NCBI GenBank assembly: GCA_003427395.1
Contig: BFEA01000463.1
Span: 555,385 to 578,258 of the forward strand
Source of the DNA: Chara braunii
Taxonomy: Eukaryota; Streptophyta; Charophyceae; Charales; Characeae
Length of the DNA: 22,874 bases
Direction of reading: 5' to 3'
This document shows, piece after piece, positions 9,266 through 17,185 of the stretch. Numbering within the stretch: position 1 is the stretch's first letter; each line of letters opens with the position of its first letter. The translations under genes and the position numbers were made by a program. The notes under the pieces are model-generated. The model worked only from the letters and a program-made list of their open reading frames with translations, was not told the DNA's origin and ran no database searches.

Positions 9266-9289
9266 GTTTTCGATATTTAAAAAATATTA

Positions 9290-9366
9290 ATCATCACAAT
9301 CATCACCATCATAATCAGCATCATCATCATCATTATCATCTTTTGTACCATCATCTCAATCATGCG
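9290..9366. repeat. ATC-rich microsatellite tail
   Basis: Irregular ATC/ATCATC/CACCATC units follow the SINE-like copy 1. From here to 9505 there is only unassigned, mostly AT-rich sequence. Confidence 0.8.
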
Positions 9367-9505
9367 ATATTTAGCCTTCTGATGTTCTGGAATTTTAGGC
9401 AACATCTAGTCTCCTTCCACATACGAGATATAGGACTTTGAAAATGGTCGAACCAGGATTGATATCTGCGTAGTTGCTCTGTTCTGTGCCCCAGGTTTGC
9501 CAATG

Positions 9506-9844
9506 CCAGAACGGCGCTGGCCGGAGCTGGGGTGTTGCCCTGTAACCTGCAAATGGCAGGAGCATGAGGCCTTGTAGAGAGATCTGGGTTTTGCCGAGGG
9601 AGGAAGGCAATCCAGTGGCGAACTGGGGGGGCTGCTAGGTGGCGAGAAGAGATCAGCTATGGGTGACGTTGGTTAGGTAGGTATTGTCTCTGAGTTACAA
9701 TTTCCTGGTACAGGGGGGCTAGGAGGTGTTCTAGGATTAGGAGGCCAGAGGTGCTGATATATAATGTTTTTATATACTAATCATCATCATCAGTAGCATC
9801 ATGATTATCATTATCACAAAAAAAAAAAAAAAAAAAAAAAAAAA
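9506..9844 (+). mobile_element. SINE-like repeat, copy 2, with ATC tail and poly-A
   Basis: Second copy of the 8977-9265 repeat. It starts GAACGGCGCTGGCCGGAG and is alignable throughout, but lacks an internal segment of about 30 bp that copy 1 has near 9100-9135. The body ends near 9765, is followed by ATC units (about 9779-9815) and then 26 A (9819-9844). The A tract ends exactly where LINE copy A begins. Confidence 0.65.
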
Positions 9845-10651
9845 GATGAGCTAGTCCACTGGAAAGTAATGCAGCGACTATTCACGTGGGGGAAAATCCC
9901 TCACATGTTGCTCCTCGGAAGAGCCCCGATGGTCAACGTCGCACTCTTTGCCCTCCTTTGGTATGTGGGGAGGATCACACCACTAGGAACGAAGGCCCAG
10001 GCGGTAGCGAGGAGAAGATCAGCACACTTCGTTTGGAAGCCCTTTGGAATAGAAACCGATGGGTTTCTCTCCGAAGTGGCCTGGGATACAATCTGTTACA
10101 AACGAGAAGAGGGAGGATTGGGCTTGAGGGATCTAGGCAACCAGAACGCTGCTATGCTAGCCCAATTATGGGTAATACTGGCCATGCAGACTACCCCAGA
10201 CGGAACACTAGATAAGCCTTGCAGAAGCTACACTGATGAGGAGTTGGCACTTAAAGCGGTCAAAGGATGTCTGGCTGTCTTTGGATAGACCCATATCTGC
10301 AAAAGACCGATCCTAAACGACCATTTCGTCAAAATCAACATTTTTTTTTTTTGAACGAAATTGAAACCGAGTTTTTTGGCTGAAAACTTGTCAAAATTTG
10401 TTGTTCCTGAGGGTCCAGCGTTTTACCCCCTGGCTGTACATGGACCTAGCTTGAGACCAGGTACCTCCAGGCAGAGCTAGGTCCATGTATAGCCAGGGGG
10501 AACAGCAAATTTTGACGAGTTTTCGGCCAAAAAACTCGGTTTCAATTTCATTCAAAAAATAAAAAATGTCCATTTTGACGAAATGGCAGTTCCTATCAGA
10601 GCGATGGACAGGATTCCTGAAGGCTTGGCGGAAGGTGAAACCGGACCGTTG
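9845..10651 (+). pseudogene. LINE copy A, segment 1: reverse transcriptase C-terminal region
   Basis: L1-type LINEs copy their RNA at a nicked target by reverse transcription. This copy is 5'-truncated: it starts right after a poly-A run, with ELVHWKVMQRLFTWGK leading into ATG 9869, and lacks the endonuclease and the RT palm. Frame 2 encodes a conserved plant-LINE block: ALFALLWYVG, then FVWKPFG, then EVAWDTICYKREEGGLGLRDL, as far as TAG 10286-10288. LINE copy B has the same block at about 18930-19313. A fold-back element interrupts it at 10316-10590, after which LINE sequence resumes briefly (KAWRKVKPDRWG, about 10615-10650), matching QAWKKLSPNVW of copy B. The copy is non-functional. Confidence 0.85.
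10316..10590. mobile_element. fold-back element, 275 bp, CCTA target duplication
   Basis: The left arm starts AACGACCATTTCGTCAAAAT; the right arm ends with the reverse complement, ...GACGAAATGGCAGTT. The two arms fill nearly the whole element. CCTA flanks it on both sides (10312-10315 and 10591-10594), a 4-bp target-site duplication. It sits within LINE copy A and so is younger than it. It has no coding capacity. Confidence 0.9.
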
Positions 10652-11187
10652 GGGCTGGAGGCTAAGTCTCCACTTTCTGCCTTTACTCCGCCCTTTTTTG
10701 TCCCACCCTGTCGCATTCTGTCTTAGTCGGTCTTGTAACCAGCATCGTGACACAGTGAAGGCGGGTGGCAGTGTTTGAATGATTAAAAGGTTTCAAAAGT
10801 TTTTAGGGGATGGGCAGGGTGATGGAAGGAGGCCCCACTGGTGCCCCCCAGTGGCTCCTCCCAGAACCCTGACCTGATAAAGGGCTGGAGAAGATGACGG
10901 GGACCACCAGTTTTTCAGACCCATTGGTTGGGTCATACCTACCTGCTCAGTCAATCCTCTGGACTCCAGAGTAATCAATGCTGGCAGGGCCAGGCAGGCA
11001 CCTTCTAGACATTCATCCTGTTACTCGTCTATGGTTCATGTTGTACTTTATCATATAAGGGATGCTGGACCCGTTTTCCAGCAGGTGCTGCTCCCCACCA
11101 ATAGATGGAGCCTCTCCCCAGGTGCTAGTGATGTCTGAGGACAACAGCATCACTAGCACTGCAAAAAAAAAAGAAAAAAAAAAAGGA
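10652..11187 (+). mobile_element. poly-A retroposon inserted in LINE copy A
   Basis: LINE copy A is interrupted between KAWRKVKPDRWG and LQQIIFEN; the insert ends in an A-rich tail (11162-11187). Its right two thirds match a second copy at about 14265-14530. They share CTGGTGCCCCCCAGTG (10842 onward), then GGATGCTGGACCCG and GCTCCCCACCAATAGATGGA near 11055-11110. The exact left edge is uncertain: the shared part begins near 10810, and 10652-10790 has no counterpart I can see. It looks like a SINE or other short retroposon and encodes no protein. Confidence 0.6.
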
Positions 11188-11872
11188 AAGAACCCAACAC
11201 CAAACAGAAAATCCTGCAACAAATAATTTTTGAGAACCTGCTAATCAGAGACAAAGACCGCATTTGGTTTGCAACGGACAGAGTGGGAGGGAGTTTCGAC
11301 AGAACATGGATAGAAAGAGGAGTGTCACGGGTGAAGGACATCTGGGACAAATTTCGGCGAAGTTGGATCACCCCGCATTAGGTAAGTCTAGACTGAAAGT
11401 GGGGAATGTAAGAGCAATAGAAGAGAAACTTGAAGCAATTACTAGACTAAGTGCGATTCCCCCAGCCTGGTCTGCACGCCCAAGTCCGGACTCGGGAATA
11501 GATCCACCCGGGACTGGGTACACAGACAAAGCTGACTCAGAGAGAGACTGCGGAGTATTCTGGAAACTTACACAGATCAAAGCTAATGAGAATCGCAAAT
11601 TTAATTTGAATGTTGGGGATTTAAAGCTCCCTGACGGACACTCGTCTGAACTTCACATCCAGGAAATGGATGACGGAAGCACAGGCCCACCTGCAATCCT
11701 CGCACAGACTCGGGTGAAGGAAAGCTGCGACGAGAAAGGCAAGTGGCCGGTCTCTCTGTATAGCAACGGCCTCCCAATCATGTCCTTGCAAACGGATCCA
11801 GCCCAATGGGCTTGGAGAGGGATAGGTCAAGCTGGCAAAGATGTACAGTAACTCGGGGTAGACTACATACTA
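11188..11872 (+). pseudogene. LINE copy A, segment 2: region between RT and zinc-binding domain
   Basis: Sequence resumes in frame 3 with LQQIIFENLLIRDKDRIWFA and FDRTWIERGVSRVKDIW, which align with AQSIFENPNIRTVNGQWFA and FGRSWIEKGVLRIRDI of copy B (about 19466-19595). After a frame change near 11378 the reading continues in frame 2 (EEKLEAITRLSAIPPAW, aligned with QERLATVIEAIPEEW of copy B) to a TAA at 11849-11851. The block is specific to this LINE family. A 107-bp MITE interrupts it at 11873. Confidence 0.8.
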
Positions 11873-11979
11873 CCGTCTTCCCCCCCGAACACAACGCACC
11901 CTTAATTTGGCCGTATCTGGCTGGAAATATAGATTGTATACATTCATTTTTAGGGTGCGTTATGTTCGGGGGAAGACGG
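11873..11979. mobile_element. TA-flanked MITE, copy 1 (107 bp)
   Basis: The termini are CCGTCTTCCCCCCC and GGGGGAAGACGG, extended inward by a match around GAACACAACGCACCC. TA sits on both sides (11871-11872, 11980-11981), as for Tc1/mariner-type insertions. Related copies are at 16423-16530 and 16695-16799; the latter has the same core in opposite orientation. Confidence 0.85.
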
Positions 11980-11981
11980 TA

Positions 11982-12833
11982 GATCTTGGCTACAACAACA
12001 TCCAAAACCAAAGCAATAGCCACTGAGCGCTGGGTCAAGGTACTACTCCATATGGAACTGGAGCATGGACTTAAGGCTTTGCTGAGATGCTGGAAACAGC
12101 TCGCACAAATCCCCAGCAAGCGACTAGTAGAAGCTATGTCATGGCTCCTCTCCCTGCTAGCCACCCCCTCGGCGGTCTGGCTATCAGAAAGGGGCATGAG
12201 AGTCCATAGGATCTGCAAGCGGTGCCAATGGGAGTATGAGTTGACAGTCTACCTGCGGTGGGACTGTCCAGCCTCGGTACAGGTGCGGGGATGACGGGCC
12301 AAGCAATGGGAGCAGATCTAAAACAAGGCCATGCCATGGAACAAGCATTGGGTTCTACTCGGTGGAATCCCGACAACCTGCAAGCGTGAGAAGGTTGGGG
12401 ATATGTAGCCCGAAACCAACATATGTCTGTGTAGGATCCTCAGAGACTATATGTGAAACAACTTCAGGCGGTTAGTATAGTCGCCTTGAAACAAGTTGAA
12501 GGTAGAGTCCGTGCTATGTAGAGATACATAGAGTGCTACTAGTGTATGACATTGTATACTGAGCAACAACAGGCTCGAGCGGGCTAGTGGCCAACATAAC
12601 AATTAGAAGTGATCCGAGCAATCGGATTCGCGGTGATTTGGCAAGGATGCAATAAAAGAGTCTTCAATGACAAGGCCATGACTGACAAGGAATTAACAAA
12701 CAGCTTCAGATGTCCGATCAGGAATGCAATAATGGGGGATTGCCGAAGAAAAGCGGGCAACACACAGAGCAGAGATCAGGGCAGGAGATGGTTTTCAAGA
12801 ACGTGGGCCAACGGGAATGGTAAAAGGCGATAA
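11982..12833 (+). pseudogene. LINE copy A, segment 3: zf-RVT domain and C-terminal tail
   Basis: Frame 1 (about 11986-12294) encodes LLSLLATPSAVWLSERGM followed by a zf-RVT zinc-binding motif, C-x2-C ... CP. The His expected in the third position is Tyr (CKRCQWEYELTVYLRWDC), whereas copy B keeps it. After further frame changes the reading has HWVLLGGIPTTCKREKVGDM (about 12345-12405) and, past an apparent insertion at about 12412-12608, IRAIGFAVIWQ and DKELTNSFRCPIRNAIMGDC (12609-12833). All have counterparts in copy B. This is the 3' end of the LINE protein. Confidence 0.8.
12412..12608. other. about 195 bp of foreign sequence within LINE copy A
   Basis: In LINE copy B, GWGYVAQ runs straight into VTRAVGF; here the corresponding GDM and VIRAIGF are separated by about 195 bp with many stops in every frame. 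No inverted ends or poly-A were seen, so its nature is unknown. Confidence 0.5.
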
Positions 12834-13422
12834 CATACTTGAATCACCAGGATGGCTTCAAAAGTGATGGCTGTTAGGTTGTAGGATACATAGAGTGATC
12901 CGTTATTAGGTAGGGGAATTAAAAAGGGACGGAAAATGTGAAAACAAGAAAAAGAGGAGTTATTTAGTCAGCGAAAGATAGGAATTTAACTGTTGAAAGA
13001 ATTAGCTAAAGTTAGCAATAGGCTAGAGAGGAGAATGGAAGGGGGAGGGGAGGGAGTGAGAGAAGAAGGGACCAGGGTGTGAGAGGGGAGGGAGGGGAGG
13101 AGATGAACTGGTACAACCAGGTGCACTCTGTTGTTTCTTTCCGCAGTAGGAAGAAAGAGGGATAGTACAGGTTGGAGAGTGTCTAGGTGTAGGAGGACCA
13201 ATGCGTCCACCCTGCCGAAACAGGTGGGGTGTAAGGGGGCGTTACCCCCGGTAGAGATAAGTGTGGTCCTGGCCCCTGGGAGGTTTTGTGTTTTATTTGG
13301 TTTGTGTGTTTTCAACTCTTTTGTGCCTTGTTTATGTTTGTGTCTGGTAAGACCAAAAGGCCACCAGACTCTTTCTTCCTTTTGTCGGCTCAGCCAAATG
13401 TTGTTGGGGTAAGGCCCTCATA
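12834..13422. other. unassigned stretch after LINE copy A
   Basis: No gene is visible. The first half is purine-rich on the + strand (repeated AGGGGAGGG and GGAAGGGGGAGGGG near 13030-13100); the second half is mixed. It may include the LINE 3' untranslated region, but no matching sequence was found after copy B, so this is not established. Confidence 0.5.
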
Positions 13423-13866
13423 GGGCCTGGCCACACCACTCTTGAAAACTCATTTTCAAGAGTTGCTGCATCGCCACACAGCCTCTTGAAACTTGCGGCA
13501 GTCAAGAGCTATCAGAGTGGCTCTTGAGACCCTTTCAAGAGCAGCTCTTGAAACCCTTTTAAGAGCTGCTCTTGAAACTCTTTCAAGAGCAGCTCTTGGA
13601 ATTCATTCAAGAGCAGCTCTTGAAAGATTCTAAACCCGAGCCTGCAACTCCTGCGTTTTCAAGCGCCCTTGGCCAAACCCTATCCTGACGCCATTCAAAA
13701 ATAACAAAGATGTCCAAATGTTGTTTTTCATCCTTTGTCCAACACCATGGCCCTTTTGCGAGTGCTGTGTGGCGAGGGGCCGAAAACTTTTGAAAACCCA
13801 ACTCTTGAGAACGTCTGGCAGCTCTTGAAAAATTTCCCTGTTTCAAGAGTGGTGTGGCGAGGCCCA
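13423..13866. mobile_element. TIR element, 444 bp, ATA duplication, internal palindromic repeats
   Basis: The left end GGGCCTGGCCACACCACTC pairs with the right end GAGTGGTGTGGCGAGGCCC (one mismatch). ATA lies on both sides (13420-13422 and 13867-13869), a 3-bp duplication of the size made by PIF/Harbinger and CACTA elements. From about 13480 to 13630 it carries 4-6 imperfect repeats, about 24 bp apart, of CAAGAGCAGCTCTTGAAA, each palindromic. It encodes no transposase and is non-autonomous. Confidence 0.85.
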
Positions 13867-13869
13867 TAC

Positions 13870-13998
13870 CAATACTGGGTAATGGTTGCCCAGCTAAAAA
13901 GTTCCGACGCAGCCGTATCGAGCGCAGGTCGTTCCCCGTATGGCTACAATTAGTAGTGGCAAGTACGTAGTGCGAGGTCAAAATTTAGAGAAGAATAT

Positions 13999-14031
<33 letters not shown>

Positions 14032-14264
14032 CAAGAAGGAAAACCGGTCGTACACATTTATGTGCTACAGTTGACACCAAAAAAAAAAAAAAAAAAGACT
14101 GCTGAAAGAGCGGCCGTTGGGGAAAGGCAGCGCAAAAGGATGTGCTCAGCCTACGAGCCTCACTGCACTCCTCATGGCTCGTGAAAAAATCAAGAGTGCG
14201 TCATGAGTTGTCAGAGTCCCCAAATGGCCTAGAGTTCGGTGGTGGTTGCACTTACTCTAGATCT
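13870..14264. other. unassigned stretch with T and A tracts
   Basis: No gene is visible. It has 30 T at 14002-14031 and 18 A at 14079-14096, about 50 bp apart and in opposite sense, which could mark two retroposon tails facing each other. Confidence 0.6.
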
Positions 14265-14528
14265 TCCCTGGCAGGGGTCAGAGGTTGGAGGAGACCCTAC
14301 TGGTGCCCCCCAGTGCTCCCCTCCGATACCTGACCCTGCTGCAGGATTGGTTTTGGCAAAATAGACAAGGATATGGGACGCCGGACCCGGTTGCCAGCAG
14401 GTGATGCTCCCCACCAATAGATGGAGCGGCCCGCCAGGCAAAGCCTCAATCCCGGTGGTTCCCTTACCACCACCAGGATAGAGGCCTTGCGCAGGGGCCT
14501 TATAAAAAAAAATAAAAAATAAAAAAAC
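14265..14528 (+). mobile_element. poly-A retroposon, second copy
   Basis: Matches the right part of the 10652-11187 insert: CTGGTGCCCCCCAGTG (14299 onward), CCAGCAGGTGATGCTCCCC and CACCAATAGATGGAGC. It ends in an A-rich tail with interspersed T (about 14502-14527). It is shorter in the middle than the first copy and has its own segment (GCCAGGCAAAGCCTC, GGCCTTGCGCAGGGGCC) before the tail. Confidence 0.6.
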
Positions 14529-14627
14529 TCTAGATCGTCCCGCTCATGAAGCACTCTTGAGACGCTGACAGTTATCCTAGAGTGCAGTGCAGCGTGGTTT
14601 GTCTGTCCAGTCCCAGGCTCGCACTAG

Positions 14628-15023
14628 AAATCCTGTGCCCTTTCAAGAAACCGTCTGACCACCCTCGCAAAAACCAAGCTGAAAGGGCCCCTTTCAGATG
14701 AGATCTGGGAATGGTGGAAGGATAGGTGGAAGCCCTTCTCAGACTCCTCTTCCGAATGGGGGGTAGATTTCATTCTACATGCGAAGGCCCCAGAGAGCAG
14801 TAACTTCACAAGCGGAGAATGGTATGCAGCCTTGATATGCAGAGGAGTTATCTTGGAAGGCATCTGGTCTGCAAAAAATGCTGAAGTCTTCCGAAGGGAA
14901 TCTATTCCCGCGCAGCAGACCTTCAACCAGAATGCTATTAGATTAGTAGTGTTAGCAGACTGGAAAACAAAGGGCTTACGGGCAAAAAATACTTATTTTG
15001 CAATTGTGTCAGATGACGGTAAA
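14628..15023 (+). pseudogene. LINE copy C: C-terminal fragment
   Basis: Frame 3 is open from after TAG 14625-14627 through 15023. It contains LSDEIWEWWKDRW (about 14694-14732), then ICRGVILEGIWSAKNAEVF and FNQNAIRLVVLADW. These line up in order with MIWVWWIRFW, VTRAVGFIVIWQERNDRVF and IRRTFKQLLRRAILADW of copy B. The fragment begins after the zinc-binding cysteines and is cut at 15024 by an inverted-repeat element. It is more diverged from A and B than they are from each other, so it is a different subfamily. Confidence 0.75.
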
Positions 15024-15527
15024 CTGAGGGCATACTCACATGGGGACCAGAAGTCTCAAAAAATTGAGGCAAGTCTCAAAAAATTGAGGCATTTGGTTCG
15101 GGTTTTTGACGCATTTGGTCGCGGGACCCCGTGTCGTCACACACGGGCGGACCTCGTCCAGAAAGGACGACATCGCGACCCTGACACTTTGCACTCAGGG
15201 CAAGTGCGCCCGGTCACTTTGGGGAGGACCAAACAAAAAGATGGAATTTGTTTTTTTCTTTTTTCACTCCAGTATAACGCGTGGACCTTAGCTACTGTAA
15301 AAATGTAAATGTTTCTGGCCGCACTTTCAGTTGTTTGGCGGGCTGAGGTAATTTGAGATCACCTCTGGAGGTGGTCTCAAAAAGGGTCCTCCCATGGCCC
15401 TGCAGGCCACTGCCGAAAGGGTCACGGTTTGAGGCATTTGGGTAGCCGGCCTCTCCAGTGTGACCCGAAAACTGACTCAGATTTTGGGATTTTAGGTCTT
15501 TTGGTCCTGGTGTGAGTATGCCCTGAG
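15024..15527. mobile_element. TIR element, 504 bp
   Basis: The left end CTGAGGGCATACTCACA pairs with the right end TGTGAGTATGCCCTGAG (one mismatch), and the match continues inward around GGACCAGAAG. Near the left end a 20-bp unit (AAGTCTCAAAAAATTGAGGC) is duplicated in tandem at 15051-15070 and 15071-15090. It interrupts LINE copy C. I could not find a clean target duplication. It encodes no protein. Confidence 0.7.
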
Positions 15528-15616
15528 TTATCCCTCAGTGGTTGCTACAAGCAATGTAGGTGATAATAGAGTAAGGCTGTCCCAATGTGCTCGCCCTGTT
15601 TATTTTTTCAAGAAGT
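15528..15616. other. short spacer between two inverted-repeat elements
   Basis: Nothing recognisable; it may be remaining LINE 3' sequence or older repeat DNA. Confidence 0.5.
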
Positions 15617-15753
15617 AACTACGGGGCAGTCAGGGTTACAGTTTGTAATTGCATTTGAAACTGCATTTTAGCAGTTTAGTCAGGCCCCGAGTTTCAAATG
15701 CAGTTGAAACTCGAGGTGGCGTTTTCTAGCAGTTCAGTCAGGCATATGGCCGG

Positions 15754-15818
15754 TTTTTTTTTTTTTTTTTTTTTTTTTTTCCGGTCGGGCGCCGCATCGC
15801 GCCGCCCCGTGCGGCCGG

Positions 15819-15847
<29 letters not shown>
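15754..15847. repeat. 27 T, GC-rich near-palindrome, 29 A
   Basis: T 15754-15780, a 38-bp GC-rich core (15781-15818) that begins CCGGTCGGGCG and ends GTGCGGCCGG and pairs imperfectly with itself, then A 15819-15847. The whole can fold as one long hairpin. Confidence 0.9.
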
Positions 15848-15849
<2 letters not shown>

Positions 15850-15868
15850 AGCCCCATGGGTGGGGCAT

Positions 15869-15924
15869 GGCCGAGATGTCTCGGCCACNCCCCAGATGGG
15901 CCACGGCCGAGATGTCNCGGCCAC
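15869..15924. repeat. two 36-bp-spaced copies of a palindromic 20-mer
   Basis: GGCCGAGATGTCTCGGCCAC at 15869-15888 and again at 15905-15924 (one base called N). Each holds GGCCGAGA paired with TCTCGGCC. The N calls at 15889 and 15917 fall in or beside the copies. Confidence 0.85.
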
Positions 15925-16422
15925 AGCCACGTTTCACAGGCAAACGCTGATGGAGCCAAAAAAAAAGGAAAAGGAAAAAAAAGAAAAAAAAAAGAAAAGA
16001 AACGAGGAGCTTTGAATCCACGTACGTGGGGAGCTCAAGTTACACCAGTCCTTTGAGGAATGTAGCTGGCCAGTATGTGAGGACCGTGAATCATATCGTT
16101 TTTTTTGTTTCCTTTTTGTTGTGAGGTCGTTGTAGCGCCCTGCAAGCCATGCAGGGCAGATTCCACGGGTTCCAGACAAGTACTGTGCATCCTGTATAGG
16201 ACCGCAATCACCGCATAAGGGATGCTTTTTTTCCATTTTTTCTCATCTGCTGCTCGTGGATGGACGAGGGCCCTGACTCAACTGCTACAGAGCCAAGTTT
16301 GAAATGCATTTCAAACTCGGGCCGTGACTGAAGTGCGAAAACGCAGTTTGAAGTGCATTTACAAACTGTTTTCGTGACTGTGCCGTAGTTGCCCCTTTTT
16401 TCAAATTGCCGCTATACACCTA

Positions 16423-16530
16423 CAGTCTTCCCCCGAATGCAACGTACTGTCATTATAGCTGAATTTGGGTTATCTTCCAGTCTAAATTCAGCTAGTATAA
16501 TGACCATACGTTGTATTGGGGGGAAGACTG
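16423..16530. mobile_element. TA-flanked MITE, copy 2 (108 bp)
   Basis: The ends are CAGTCTTCCCCCGAATGC and the reverse complement near GGGGGGAAGACTG, with TA at 16421-16422 and 16531-16532. The interior has a second inverted pair (GCTGAATTTGG / TAAATTCAGC). It differs internally from copies 1 and 3, so it is a separate subfamily. Confidence 0.85.
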
Positions 16531-16694
16531 TAGGGTTGAAGCATTACACTGGTTTTACAGTGCATTTCACTGGCTTTAGAGTGGCCGTTTGGGCTTGTTT
16601 TCAGCAGAGATGCAGAAAAGCAGTTCAGTCTCAATTTTCTGCACCTGGCACAAACCCGTCCAGATTCAGGGGTTCAATCCAATCCTCTTTGCTA

Positions 16695-16799
16695 CCATCT
16701 TCCACCGAACATAACGCACCCTAGAAATGAATGTATACAAGCTATATTTCCGGCCAGATAAAGCCAAAATAAGGGTGCGTTGTGTTCGGGGGAAGACGG
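16695..16799. mobile_element. TA-flanked MITE, copy 3 (105 bp)
   Basis: The ends are CCATCTTCCACCGAACAT and GTTCGGGGGAAGACGG, with TA at 16693-16694 and 16800-16801. Its reverse complement aligns with copy 1 through the whole interior (TGTATACATTCATTT, GGAAATATAG). Confidence 0.85.
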
Positions 16800-16801
16800 T
16801 A

Positions 16802-17035
16802 GTGGGACCGCTCCCCAGGGGTTTGGAGATCTGGAATAAGGTAGCAGAACATTGGTGGCACACAGAGCTAAGTGCTCCTTTTGGCGCTTTCTTGTTGATT
16901 TTTTTGAAAATGGCCTGTCAGGCAATGGAACGCTGGACCCTGTTTCCAGCACTAGCCCATGCTGGGTAATGGGCCCAGAATTGTGAGGTCCCCGGCCTGG
17001 CCTCATTGATGGAATAAAAAGTTTGTTTGCCTTTT

Positions 17036-17116
<81 letters not shown>
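16802..17116 (+). mobile_element. 3' end of a retroposed transcript, AATAAA plus 80 A
   Basis: An AATAAA at about 17012-17017 lies some 20 bp upstream of an 80-base A tract (17037-17116), the layout of a polyadenylated RNA copied into DNA. The sequence before it includes CGCTGGACCCTGTTTCCAGCA (about 16931), which loosely resembles the GCTGGACCCGTTTTCCAGCA stretch near the 3' end of the two poly-A retroposons. A gene of origin is not recognisable, and the left boundary is arbitrary (end of MITE copy 3). Confidence 0.5.
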
Positions 17117-17118
<2 letters not shown>

Positions 17119-17150
17119 GAGGGGTTCCTTTTTTTTTTTTTTTTTTTTTT
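17037..17150. repeat. 80 A, 12-bp spacer, 22 T
   Basis: A 17037-17116, CTGAGGGGTTCC 17117-17128, T 17129-17150. Two retroposon tails in opposite orientation, or a fold-back arising during insertion, would give this form. Confidence 0.9.
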
Positions 17151-17185
17151 CAGAACACTGGCAGCCAAATGTCGTGTGATTTTGA

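Larger units (their letters stand above)
15617..16390. mobile_element. long inverted-repeat element, 774 bp
   Basis: AACTACGGGGCAGTCA at the left end pairs with TGACTGTGCCGTAGTT at the right. The arms match imperfectly for about 130 bp (15617-15752 and about 16260-16390), sharing ACAGTTTGTAA, GCATTT and TCAAACTGC-like words. The interior holds the T-GC-A hairpin (15754-15847), a 36-bp-period repeat and an unassigned stretch (about 15950-16260). No target duplication could be fixed and no coding region is present. Confidence 0.7.
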
